From positions 1 through 39,104 of the IMG/VR virus record IMGVR_UViG_3300002835_005806: 39,104 nt of DNA, one strand, 5' to 3'. Below, piece after piece: positions 1 through 8,076 of this stretch. Positions within the stretch are counted from its first letter, which is position 1. Each line of letters begins with the position of its first letter. The notes below the pieces were generated by a model that was not told the origin of the DNA, did no database searches, and saw only the letters and a program-made list of their open reading frames with translations. Source of the DNA: a virus. The position numbers were made by a program, and so were the translations under genes.

Positions 1-309
1 GTTGCTCTAGCAGTATATCAGTTAGTAGCTGAAGGTCGTGCAGCAACATCATGGGCATGTATGTCTGAAATTGGTGCTTACGATGAAGTCGTTGCAGACA
101 AATACAAGAAGATTGCGGCTGACGAAAAGTTCCACTCAAACATTGGAGCACTTCGTTTAGAGAAACTAGCTGACGCTGACCCATCAGTTGCACCAAAAGC
201 AATCGAGATGGCTAAGCATATGCGTAAAGAGTTATATGATATTATCGTAGGAAATACATGTGACTCTCCTGGTGCAAGAGAACTAGCAGCTACAGCATAC
301 GGTTGGTAA
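1..309 (+). CDS. Ferritin-like diiron-type protein, C-terminal part
   Basis: The frame is open from base 1, so the gene starts before the window; 102 codons and a TAA stop are visible. The fragment is helical and contains DEKFHSNIGALRLEKLA at visible residues 41-57. The EKFH there fits the EXXH iron-ligand motif of ferritin-like four-helix diiron proteins. The stop is followed after one base by the GTG start of the amidotransferase, so it is probably the first visible member of the 1-2152 operon. The family call rests on one motif and helix character; the upstream half, where the other EXXH would lie, is missing. An oxidase, hydroxylase or storage role cannot be told apart. Confidence 0.5.
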   Translation, partial: VALAVYQLVAEGRAATSWACMSEIGAYDEVVADKYKKIAADEKFHSNIGALRLEKLADADPSVAPKAIEMAKHMRKELYDIIVGNTCDSPGARELAATAYGW

Positions 310-310
310 T

Positions 311-868
311 GTGATTGTAGGACTTTCGCAAAGAGTCTTACATTTTAAAGATAGGGCGCATGATAGTATAGAACATAATTGGTATAATTATCTAAAAGAT
401 CATGCACTCTATCTAATTCCAAATCGTACTGAACAAAATTTTGATGCACTTGCAGACAAGTTAGACATACTGATATTGACTGGTGGAGATGATTCTCCGA
501 TCAGAATGGTGACTGAAATTAAGATTGCTACGGCAATGTTAAGAAGAAAAAAGCCAATACTCGGTATCTGTCATGGTGCATTTGTTCTAACGCATCTGCT
601 AGGTGGAAAAGTATTAGCCTGTGAAAATCATTATGATATAACTCACAATATAAATTATGATGGAAAAATTATACCAGTAAATTCTTTTCACTCAAATTGC
701 ATATCCGAAATACCTAGTACAGCAAAATGTTTAGCTACCGATGAGGATGGTCTATGTGAGGCTTGGATAGATAACAACATAGGAGCCATAGTCTGGCATC
801 CAGAGAGAATGGAGCACCCATTCATTCCTTTTGAATTCTTAAAATATTTTGGTGAGCAATATGATTGA
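311..868 (+). CDS. Class I glutamine amidotransferase (peptidase C26-like)
   Basis: This 185-residue protein carries the full class I amidotransferase triad: nucleophile Cys87 in PILGICHGAF, and His163 and Glu165 in WHPER. LTGGDD near residue 57 is the usual strand-loop before the nucleophile elbow. No synthetase domain is fused, so it is a stand-alone glutamine or gamma-glutamyl hydrolase. The GLSQRV start and VNSFHSN segment recall gamma-glutamyl-CDP-amidate hydrolases of capsule phosphoramidate synthesis (Campylobacter Cj1417 type); that is a recollection, not a search result. The GTG start at 311 follows the preceding stop by one base; the nearby ATG at 309 is closed at once by TGA. The gene overlaps the cupin by 8 nt. 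Confidence 0.8.
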   Translation: MIVGLSQRVLHFKDRAHDSIEHNWYNYLKDHALYLIPNRTEQNFDALADKLDILILTGGDDSPIRMVTEIKIATAMLRRKKPILGICHGAFVLTHLLGGKVLACENHYDITHNINYDGKIIPVNSFHSNCISEIPSTAKCLATDEDGLCEAWIDNNIGAIVWHPERMEHPFIPFEFLKYFGEQYD

Positions 869-1523
869 TGTCAAAAATACCTACGAAACTAAAGACCGTT
901 GGCCATTAAAAATTACAAAATTAGAATCTGGAGAAAGTCGAGCATTTGATGCTACTTCTGGAACATATTACTTGATGCTTCACAATGCCAGTTATTATGC
1001 TGATGATGTGAAGTTCGAAAACGTTAATGGTTCCTTTTGCGTAAATGATCATTTCACTTTAAAATGTCTAGGTGATTCTAGTGCTGTGGTTATTGAATAT
1101 CTTGGTCTCAGATTGCTGGAAAATAGATACTTCATACAAAAAGAACTAGACATGGGTAACTTGAGTTACATTGACGGTGGTACAAATACCACAGCAGTTA
1201 ATCCTGGTCGCTTAGGTGATCCTGTAGTCAACTATGTACACTTCCCAGCAAACATGCATCAAACGCTACATACGCATCCAAGCCATAGGGTAGGATTGGT
1301 GTTAAGTGGTAAAGGAAAGACTGAGCTAGATGATGAGGTAATGTTTGAAATAAACAAAGGAGATTGCTTCTTCATGCGTAGAAACGAGCTTCATAATTTT
1401 ATTACAGAAGATGAACCAGTGTTTCTATTTGTCTTTGCTCCAGATTCTGGAACAGGACCAACAGACGATGTTAACCCACTAAAAATCAGAACATATATTG
1501 GACAACAAAGATCATTAAAATGA
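861..1523 (+). CDS. Cupin-fold protein
   Basis: About 220 residues. The C-terminal half is a cupin barrel: motif 1 is HTHPSHRVGLVLSGKG from residue 137 and motif 2 is GDCFFMRRNELHNF ending near His178. His137, His139 and His178 are candidate metal ligands; the usual motif 1 glutamate is not obvious. The N-terminal 100 residues are beta-rich and may be a second, degenerate cupin domain. I take ATG 861, inside an ATGATTGA overlap with the amidotransferase stop, rather than TTG 849. Cupins of this shape act on small sugars or amino acids or simply bind them; the substrate is not visible. Coupling to the amidotransferase suggests a shared small-molecule pathway. Confidence 0.75.
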   Translation: MIDVKNTYETKDRWPLKITKLESGESRAFDATSGTYYLMLHNASYYADDVKFENVNGSFCVNDHFTLKCLGDSSAVVIEYLGLRLLENRYFIQKELDMGNLSYIDGGTNTTAVNPGRLGDPVVNYVHFPANMHQTLHTHPSHRVGLVLSGKGKTELDDEVMFEINKGDCFFMRRNELHNFITEDEPVFLFVFAPDSGTGPTDDVNPLKIRTYIGQQRSLK

Positions 1524-2152
1524 AGAAGCTATTGTTGCTTACTGGTCCACAAGGATCAGGAAATCATATTTTCAGTAGAATATTCAGTCGGCACTCAAAA
1601 GTAAAAGGCTGGGATGCTATCTTAGATAACTATTGGGTACCAACTGATGAAGATTTCTTTGCGAAATACTTTGTTCATCCTGAAAATTTAACATCAAGTG
1701 TCTTTGAGGATAACGATCTTTTCGTAACAGATATTAGTTGTCCTTTTGTATATGACGGTAACATTACCGTACCAAAGATACAACAATTTGTAGATATGGT
1801 AGAAAACTTTGGAGTTAAAGTAATAGTCTGCGTAATTGTTCGTGATGAGAATATCAACACGGAGCAGCAAAAACGACTCAGAGGACAAAGAACTTTAGAT
1901 ATAGCACTATCAGAATATTCTAAATTGAACTGCGAGATAAACTATCTTAGTCTGGAAAGCTTGTTCTTACACAAAGAAAAGTATTTAAAATGGATATCCA
2001 AAGTCATAGATTTCCCTATTGACCTAGAAAATCCTGAATTATTCAAGTTTTTAGAAAAATCACCAAACGAAAAATACATAAAATACGTTGATAACTACTG
2101 GCTAGATGATATTGTGAAACTAGGTCTTAGACCTTTTGATGAAAGAAAATAG
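1520..2152 (+). CDS. P-loop protein with atypical Walker A (GPQGSGNH)
   Basis: A 210-residue protein beginning MKKLLLLTGPQGSGNHIF. A hydrophobic strand followed by GPQGSGNH (residues 9-16) is a P-loop in which the usual GKS/T is replaced by GNH, so the invariant lysine is missing. A second strand (VKVIVCVIVRD, about 95-105) resembles the kinase or sulfotransferase core. The ATG overlaps the cupin stop by 4 nt, so it is cotranslated with it. It could be a sugar or nucleotide kinase relative, a sulfotransferase-like enzyme, or a non-catalytic nucleotide binder. The fold is likely, the reaction unknown. It is the last gene before the late structural module. Confidence 0.55.
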   Translation: MKKLLLLTGPQGSGNHIFSRIFSRHSKVKGWDAILDNYWVPTDEDFFAKYFVHPENLTSSVFEDNDLFVTDISCPFVYDGNITVPKIQQFVDMVENFGVKVIVCVIVRDENINTEQQKRLRGQRTLDIALSEYSKLNCEINYLSLESLFLHKEKYLKWISKVIDFPIDLENPELFKFLEKSPNEKYIKYVDNYWLDDIVKLGLRPFDERK

Positions 2153-2155
2153 TGA

Positions 2156-2163
2156 CATAAATA
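2156..2163 (+). promoter_or_regulatory. Candidate late promoter before gp13 (CATAAATA)
   Basis: CATAAATA matches the T4 late box TATAAATA at seven of eight bases and the relaxed NATAAATA form. It lies in the only gap between the accessory operon and gp13, 28 bp before the gp13 ATG. Expected recognition is by gp55 with the gp45 clamp. Confidence 0.6.
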
Positions 2164-2191
2164 GTAAAATCAACACAATTAAACGTCAAAA

Positions 2192-2971
2192 ATGTCAAAT
2201 ATCACTAACAGACAACAATTTAAAGACTACTGCCTTCGTCGTTTAGGATTTCCTGTCATTGATATTAATATTGACGATGAGCAGGTGGAAGACAGAATTG
2301 ATGATGCTTTGCAATATTGGCAAGACTATCATTTTGACGGCCTCCAAAAAGTATACTATATCAAAGCAGTAACTCAGCAGGACATCGATCAACGTTACAT
2401 TGATATGAGTCCATCTGTTACTAAAGACGCCGCAAACAATTCGCTAAACATTGTTGGCGTAACCCGCATATTTCCTATTCAAGATTCTCAAGCGACTATT
2501 AACATGTTTGACTTGAGATATCAGTTGCGTCTGAATGAACTCTATGACTTCACTTCAGCATCCTATATTAACTATACAATGACAATGCAACACCTACGTT
2601 CTCTAGAGCTTTTGTTTACTGGTGAAGTACCTATTCGTTTTCAAAGACACATGCATAAACTTTTTATTGATTGGGCATGGGGACCTAAACAAGCAGGTAT
2701 TGGAACAATAGTTGTTGCTGAGTGTTATGCTCTAATTAATCCAGATGTATACAATGCTGTATGGGATGACCGTTGGCTGAAACGATATGCTACAGCACTC
2801 ATCAAACGTAATTGGGGAGACAATCTTAAAAAGTTTCAAGGTGTTCAATTGCTCGGCGGTGTTACATTAAATGGTGATAAGATTTATGAAGATGCTATGA
2901 CCGAGATAGATCAACTAGAAAAAGAAATGGAATCCAATTATGGTGCTCCATTAGAATTCTATCTAAACTAA
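2192..2971 (+). CDS. 13: Neck protein gp13
   Basis: A 259-residue T4 gp13-type neck protein (T4: 309). The N-terminus NRQQFKDYCLRRLGFPVIDI followed by an acidic stretch and DALQYWQDYHFDG is typical of gp13 in marine T4-like phages. In T4, gp13 and gp14 form the neck that closes the filled head and receives the tail. Position supports the call: gp14, gp15, gp16 and gp17 follow in canonical order, with one base to gp14. It is the first gene of the late virion module and sits behind a candidate late box. No catalytic motif is expected. Confidence 0.88.
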   Translation: MSNITNRQQFKDYCLRRLGFPVIDINIDDEQVEDRIDDALQYWQDYHFDGLQKVYYIKAVTQQDIDQRYIDMSPSVTKDAANNSLNIVGVTRIFPIQDSQATINMFDLRYQLRLNELYDFTSASYINYTMTMQHLRSLELLFTGEVPIRFQRHMHKLFIDWAWGPKQAGIGTIVVAECYALINPDVYNAVWDDRWLKRYATALIKRNWGDNLKKFQGVQLLGGVTLNGDKIYEDAMTEIDQLEKEMESNYGAPLEFYLN

Positions 2972-2972
2972 A

Positions 2973-3860
2973 ATGCCTGTCAGCCACTATTTTAATAACT
3001 ACAATGCTAAGTACACCGAACAACGTTTGGTGGAAGATTTAATTGTTGAATCCATAAAAATAATGGGTGTAGGATGTTATTACATTCCGAATAATAATGA
3101 TGCGGCTAGAGATTTGTTATTCGGTGAAGATCCTCTAAAGAAATTTACAACAGCATATCCTATTGAATTATATCCAAGTAATGTGATGGATTATAAAGGA
3201 GATAAAGACTTCTTTAGTAAGTTTGGTCTTGAAATCAAAAACCACATGACTGTAGTGATATCAAAAAGGAGTTTTCTACAAAGAGTTCCTGTCGATCCCA
3301 AATACGATAGACCAAAAGACGGAGACTTAATTTATATTCCTCCGCTCAATGGTGTAGGTGAATTATATGAAATCAAGTTTGTCAACCAAGATATGGACAT
3401 GGCAATGCTTGGTCGTAGAGTACCATATTTCTATGAATTAGAATTAGAGAAATTCAAGTACTCACATGAAACCATTGAAACTGGAATACCAGACATCGAT
3501 ATCGTACAACAACAAGATGCATATGCACAGAGATTCCAATTGTCATCAGTTAATAGAACTTTTGTTATTGGAGAAACTATTTTTATCAGTCCAGATATTA
3601 CTTTAGCAAATGCAAGATCAACAGGTATCATAGCAGATTATAACTCTGTAACTGCAAATGTAGACATCAATACGATTGTAGGTACATTCGGTATTGGCAA
3701 TTTGATCAGAGGAGCAACGTCAAATGCTACAGCAATTCTATTGTCAACAAACACATATGAACATGCAGAGCAGTATGCAGACTATGATAATAACATAATC
3801 AATACTGAAGGAAATTCAATTATTGATTTTTCAGAAACTAACCCATTTGGTAGTATATAA
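2973..3860 (+). CDS. 14: Neck protein gp14
   Basis: A 295-residue gp14-type neck protein (T4: 256). The first 180 residues carry the conserved core (SHYFNNYNAKYTEQRLVEDL; GVGCYYIPNN; DGDLIYIPP). The C-terminal third is an extra beta-rich segment with GETIFIS, then TGIIADYNS, then a GIGNLIRGATSNATA stretch. The same pattern recurs at the end of the neighbouring gp15. It works with gp13 at the head-tail connector. The gene starts one base after the gp13 stop and shares one base with the gp15 ATG. The identification rests on both sequence and gene order. Confidence 0.88.
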   Translation: MPVSHYFNNYNAKYTEQRLVEDLIVESIKIMGVGCYYIPNNNDAARDLLFGEDPLKKFTTAYPIELYPSNVMDYKGDKDFFSKFGLEIKNHMTVVISKRSFLQRVPVDPKYDRPKDGDLIYIPPLNGVGELYEIKFVNQDMDMAMLGRRVPYFYELELEKFKYSHETIETGIPDIDIVQQQDAYAQRFQLSSVNRTFVIGETIFISPDITLANARSTGIIADYNSVTANVDINTIVGTFGIGNLIRGATSNATAILLSTNTYEHAEQYADYDNNIINTEGNSIIDFSETNPFGSI

Positions 3861-4864
3861 TGTCAGCAACATACCACAGAATTATTCGAAAGCTTGTAGT
3901 TGGTTTTGGTAGTTTGTTTGACAATATTACCTTAACACGATATAAAGCAGATGGCACCGAAGATAGAAGAATCAAGGTGCCTATTATCTATTCTCCGAAA
4001 GAAAAATATGTTGCTCGTCTAGTAGGTGATCCAGATTTGAATAAGAAAGTTCAAATTACGCTTCCTAGAATGTCTTTTGATTTATTGAGTATGACATATG
4101 ATTCATCAAGAAAACAAATAACAAATCAAAAAATTGCTGCTGATTCTGGCGCATCGAATAGAAGAACTACCTTATATAATCCCGTTCCTTATAACTTTGA
4201 ATTTTCACTGTACATCTATGTGAGAAACATTGAAGATGGAACTCAAATCATCGAACATATTCTTCCATTCTTTACTCCAGAGTATACAATTAAATTAAAT
4301 TTGGTACCTACTATGGGAATAGTCAAAGAGGTACCAATGACATTAAATTCAGTAGACTATAATATTGAATATGAAGGCTTACAAGATTCAGATGCCAGAG
4401 TTGTTATCTGGACTTTAAATTTTACAGCAAAAGCTTTTGTATACGGATCGACATCTGAAGGCAAGATCGTTAAAAGTGCAAATACTAATATACTCAATCT
4501 AGATTACTTTGTTAAAGACGGTAAAGCAATATTTAACATTAATCCAGTAGGATTTGGAAAATATAAAATTGGAGAAATCGTATATCAAGGATACTCTTTC
4601 GATACAGCAAAAGCAACCGCAACAGTATTATCATATAGTAACACCACAAATAGAATGGTAGTTACTGACATAAATGGAGTATTCAGAACTAATACAGAAA
4701 TTATTGGAATGGATTCTTTTGCTGAATATACTCTGAAATCATTTGACAGTGCGAATGCAAATAGCATGATGGTAAATATCAACTCTTATGTTAACCCTGC
4801 CAATGCTACTTCAAATTCAGCTTACACTATAGAAACAATAATAACGGAGTATCACAGTGACTAA
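3860..4864 (+). CDS. 15: Tail sheath terminator / stabilizer gp15
   Basis: A 334-residue gp15-type protein (T4: 272). The core has KLVVGFGSLFDNITLTRY, VPIIYSPKEKYVARLVGDP and LPRMSFDL, hallmarks of this family. In T4 it forms the hexameric ring that caps tube and sheath and meets the neck. The extra length is at the C-terminus (about residue 225 onward), where YKIGEIVYQG, TATVLSYSN and an IIGMDSFAEYTL stretch mirror the C-terminal segment of gp14. The start codon overlaps the gp14 stop, and the end overlaps the gp16 start by 8 nt, so the three are translationally coupled. Confidence 0.9.
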   Translation: MSATYHRIIRKLVVGFGSLFDNITLTRYKADGTEDRRIKVPIIYSPKEKYVARLVGDPDLNKKVQITLPRMSFDLLSMTYDSSRKQITNQKIAADSGASNRRTTLYNPVPYNFEFSLYIYVRNIEDGTQIIEHILPFFTPEYTIKLNLVPTMGIVKEVPMTLNSVDYNIEYEGLQDSDARVVIWTLNFTAKAFVYGSTSEGKIVKSANTNILNLDYFVKDGKAIFNINPVGFGKYKIGEIVYQGYSFDTAKATATVLSYSNTTNRMVVTDINGVFRTNTEIIGMDSFAEYTLKSFDSANANSMMVNINSYVNPANATSNSAYTIETIITEYHSD

Positions 4865-5282
4865 ATTTGAAAAAAATATGAGTGAAATATTTGAGGTTGA
4901 ATCAAAGCAAATTGCTAGTACAGATATTGCAGTTAAAGAAGAAAGACCTGTTGTTGAAGTTGAGTCTAAACTAGACAATGACCTGGAAAAAGACTATAAG
5001 AAGGTTCGTCAGAATTACGAAGAAATTATAGAAAAAGGTGTTGATGCTATTGATTCTATTCTTGAGATTGCCAGAGAATCTGAGCATCCAAGAGCATTTG
5101 AAGTTGCAGCTACTATGATTAAGAATGTTGCTGATGCTAATGAGAAGCTTATATTGCTTCAAAAGCAAATGCGTGAAATGAACAAAGCAGCAGGAAAAGA
5201 ACCACAAAGCACCAAAATAGATAAAGCAATCTTTGTTGGTAGTACAGCAGATTTAAACAAAATGTTAAAAGGAAAAGAATGA
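4857..5282 (+). CDS. 16: Small terminase subunit gp16
   Basis: A 141-residue gp16-type protein (T4: 164). The central part, DLEKDYKKVRQNYEEIIEK then AIDSILEIARESEHPRAFEV, is a helical hairpin typical of T4-like small terminases. These assemble as a ring that binds phage DNA and stimulates the gp17 motor. The GTG at 4857 is chosen because GGAG lies 7 nt upstream and it overlaps gp15; ATG at 4878 is the alternative. Two genes separate it from gp17, whereas in T4 gp16 and gp17 are adjacent. It overlaps the next ORF by 4 nt. Confidence 0.82.
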   Translation: MTKFEKNMSEIFEVESKQIASTDIAVKEERPVVEVESKLDNDLEKDYKKVRQNYEEIIEKGVDAIDSILEIARESEHPRAFEVAATMIKNVADANEKLILLQKQMREMNKAAGKEPQSTKIDKAIFVGSTADLNKMLKGKE

Positions 5283-5920
5283 TCCACTTTAAACATTTAA
5301 GAGAAGAAATTCAAGAAAGACGAGATCCAAAATCTAAGACACTTCATGCATTTGATATGGATGAAGTGTTGTTTCATCACGATCATTCAAAGCTAAAAGT
5401 GCATGTTAAAGACCAACATGGTAAAAGAGTAGAATCATTAACAAATCAAGAGTACAATGATCACAAATTAAAACCAAACCACAATTATGATTATAGTGAA
5501 TTTAGATCACATAAAGTATTCAAGAAGTCTGCTCATCCCATTCACAAGATGATTAATAAACTGAGAGCGATTCATAGAAACAACAAGAATGTTGAGATTG
5601 TGACTGCCCGCTCTGATATGGACAATAAGCGTGGATTCATGAAAACTTTAAAGCATCATGGTATAGATGCTAGGCATATTCATGTTCGTAGAGCAGGCAA
5701 TGTTGGTGCTGCTTCACCAGCAGAAGCAAAGCATAAAGTCATTGGTGATTTAATTAGAAAACATGGTTATAAAAAAGTACATTTATATGATGATTCTCCT
5801 GCTAACTTAGAACACTTTAAAAGATTAAAAAAAGATCATCCTGATGTTGAATTTCATGCACACCATGTTGAACATGATCCAGAAACAGGACATGTGAAGA
5901 TAACTACTACTAAAGCATAA
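5279..5920 (+). CDS. HAD-like phosphatase domain protein, His/Lys-rich; possible internal head protein
   Basis: A 213-residue protein with HAD-superfamily motifs in order: FDMDEVLFH (motif I, residues 23-31), TARSD (motif II, near 102) and LYDDSPANL (motif IV, near 172). It is unusually rich in His and Lys and so basic. The N-terminus MIHFKHLREEIQE resembles the T4 capsid-targeting sequence, with LRE as a possible gp21 cleavage site. Inserted between gp16 and gp17, it would be made late with head proteins. The sequence shows a HAD fold; packaging in the head and delivery with DNA is inference. A cytoplasmic nucleotidase or polynucleotide phosphatase role is the alternative. Confidence 0.7.
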   Translation: MIHFKHLREEIQERRDPKSKTLHAFDMDEVLFHHDHSKLKVHVKDQHGKRVESLTNQEYNDHKLKPNHNYDYSEFRSHKVFKKSAHPIHKMINKLRAIHRNNKNVEIVTARSDMDNKRGFMKTLKHHGIDARHIHVRRAGNVGAASPAEAKHKVIGDLIRKHGYKKVHLYDDSPANLEHFKRLKKDHPDVEFHAHHVEHDPETGHVKITTTKA

Positions 5921-5921
5921 A

Positions 5922-6320
5922 ATGAGATTCAAAGAATTCATTAAAGAATCAGCAGAAGAACACACATCAGAGTGGATGTCTAGTCAGGAGTTGGCCAAAC
6001 ACATACCTAAGACAGCACATAAACAAATTCATAAAAGCAAAGAACATGGTATATTAATGAATCATGATCTTGCACATGGTGGCTCTGGACACTTGAAATA
6101 TAGAATCAAAACAAAAACATATGATAAAACACATGAAATGAAGGATATTCAAGTAGCGTCTGCAAAAAAAGATAAAGATGGATTTACACATCATGCGTCT
6201 TTTGCTTTGTATTCAAGAAGTGCTAAAGCATTTCGACACGATAAAACTAACATGGAAAAGAAATTGACTGTGCCATGGCACACCCCTTCTGATGAAATTA
6301 AAGCAAGATATAACAAATAA
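5922..6320 (+). CDS. Small basic protein with capsid-targeting-like N-terminus
   Basis: A 132-residue protein of unknown family. The first residues, MRFKEFIKESAEE, closely follow the T4 internal-protein leader pattern (compare MKTYQEFIAEA of T4 internal proteins), with IKE-S as a fitting prohead protease site. The rest is Lys/His-rich, with HIPKTAHKQIHKSKEHG near residue 28. Its start is one base after the HAD gene stop and its stop overlaps the gp17 start, so it belongs to the packaging operon. Plausibly an injected internal protein, perhaps acting on host defence or DNA; no enzymatic motif is visible. Confidence 0.6.
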   Translation: MRFKEFIKESAEEHTSEWMSSQELAKHIPKTAHKQIHKSKEHGILMNHDLAHGGSGHLKYRIKTKTYDKTHEMKDIQVASAKKDKDGFTHHASFALYSRSAKAFRHDKTNMEKKLTVPWHTPSDEIKARYNK

Positions 6321-8011
6321 TGTCTATCAATAAAGATTCGTATCGTGACAATCCTCTGCTCAAAAGAGCCGGGGTAAAAATGGAGTACACACAAGAGCAG
6401 ATAGAGGAATATATCAAATGCTCTAAAGATCCTATATACTTTGCTGAAAAGTATATTCAAATCGTTAACGTTGATGAAGGTCTAATGCCATTTAGAATGT
6501 GGGATTTTCAACGTGAGATGATCAAAACATATCATGAGAATCGTTTCTCTATCACAAAGTGTCCTCGTCAGGTTGGTAAAACTACCACTACAGTTGCATA
6601 CATACTTTGGCTATCCATTTTTCAAGACACACAAAACATTGCTGTTCTTGCCAACAAAGGACAGTTAGCTAGAGACATTCTTTCAAAATATCAACTAGCT
6701 TATGAAAATCTTCCTATGTGGTTGCAGCAAGGTGTCATCACATGGAACAAAGGTTCAGTAGAACTCGAAAACGGTTCTAAAGTTATCGCTGCTGCTACTT
6801 CATCATCAGCAGTTCGTGGAGGATCATTCAATGTAGTATTCTTAGATGAGTTTGCATTCGTTCCTTCTAACATTGCTCACGAATTCTTTAACTCAGTTTA
6901 TCCTGTTATCTCATCAGGTAAGTCAACAAAGATTATTATTGTATCTACTCCAAATGGCATGAACTTGTTCTACAAGCTATGGATGGATGCAAAAGAAAAG
7001 AGAAACAACTACAAAACATTTGAAATTCACTGGTCGATGGTGCCAGGTAGAGACAATGCATGGCGTGAAGAAACTATTCGAAACACATCAGAGCGACAGT
7101 TCCAACAAGAATTTGAAACTGAGTTCTTAGGTTCTACTAACACTTTGATTTCCGGATCAAAACTACAAGAGTTGGCTTATGCTGAGCCAGTAGAAAAGAG
7201 AAGAATAGCCAAAGAAGAAATTTTGGATGTCTATGAGCAACCTGTCGTTGGTGATGGTGAAATTACCAAAGACCATGTGTATGCAATCTGCGTAGACGTT
7301 GCTGAGGGTAAGAATATGGACATGTCTGCTCTGTCAGTCATAGATATATCAGAAACCCCCTACAGACAGGTTGCAAGGTATTCTAGTGCATTTATATCAC
7401 CTGTTCTCTTTCCCACTATTATATACAATGTAGCCAAATACTACAACAATGCCTATGTACTGATAGAGGTAAATAACACTCCACAGATTGCCGAGATTCT
7501 TCATGGTGAAATGGAGTATGAGAATGTGCTTAAAGTACAAACTGGTAATAAAAAGGCTCAACAGATTTCAGCAGGATTTGGTAGAGGTGTTCAGCTAGGA
7601 TTGAAAATGAGCAGCCAAGTTAAACGAATTGGTTGTACGAACCTAAAGACACTCATAGAAACAGACAAACTCATAGTAAAAGACTTTGAGACTATTTCAG
7701 AACTCACATCATTTGTTTCCGACGGTACCACATGGAAAGCAGAAGAAGGAAAAACAGACGATGTAGTAATGACTTTGGTTATGTTTGCTTGGATGACCAC
7801 TCAGAAATATTTTAAAGATGTTGTCAATCATGACTTGAGAAAACAGCTTCAGCTAGAAAAACTTAGTCAGATGGATGAAGAAACTATCCCGGGTCCTATA
7901 GTGGATAACGGATTAGATGTTCCGTTCTTGGTAGAAGATGGTGATGTATGGGTTACAGGAAATCAAGGTGAGGTTTATGCTGACTATTTCAGAGAAATAA
8001 TGAGAAACTGA
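6320..8011 (+). CDS. 17: Large terminase subunit gp17 (packaging ATPase-nuclease)
   Basis: A 563-residue gp17-type terminase (T4: 610). The N-terminal ATPase has Walker A CPRQVGKTT (81-89) and Walker B VVFLDE (172-177), with an STPNG coupling motif near 211. The C-terminal RNase H-like nuclease begins with AICVDVAEG, placing a catalytic Asp at 326, and EVNN near residue 388 and DDVVM near 479 supply further acidic residues. It pumps DNA into the prohead and cuts the concatemer. It starts on the last base of the preceding stop. No intron or endonuclease interrupts it. Confidence 0.97.
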   Translation: MSINKDSYRDNPLLKRAGVKMEYTQEQIEEYIKCSKDPIYFAEKYIQIVNVDEGLMPFRMWDFQREMIKTYHENRFSITKCPRQVGKTTTTVAYILWLSIFQDTQNIAVLANKGQLARDILSKYQLAYENLPMWLQQGVITWNKGSVELENGSKVIAAATSSSAVRGGSFNVVFLDEFAFVPSNIAHEFFNSVYPVISSGKSTKIIIVSTPNGMNLFYKLWMDAKEKRNNYKTFEIHWSMVPGRDNAWREETIRNTSERQFQQEFETEFLGSTNTLISGSKLQELAYAEPVEKRRIAKEEILDVYEQPVVGDGEITKDHVYAICVDVAEGKNMDMSALSVIDISETPYRQVARYSSAFISPVLFPTIIYNVAKYYNNAYVLIEVNNTPQIAEILHGEMEYENVLKVQTGNKKAQQISAGFGRGVQLGLKMSSQVKRIGCTNLKTLIETDKLIVKDFETISELTSFVSDGTTWKAEEGKTDDVVMTLVMFAWMTTQKYFKDVVNHDLRKQLQLEKLSQMDEETIPGPIVDNGLDVPFLVEDGDVWVTGNQGEVYADYFREIMRN

Positions 8012-8076
8012 TATATTCTAAATATAATATACAGATTTTTACACCTGCCAATTTATAATAAAATAAGGAGAAAAAA

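Noticed and set aside
849-860. TTG start for the cupin gene upstream of ATG 861
   Set aside because: ATG 861 makes the usual overlap with the amidotransferase stop; the TTG has no ribosome site.
8012-8076. Late promoter before the tail sheath gene
   Set aside because: Only TCTAAATA and TATAATAA partial matches; not listed as a feature.
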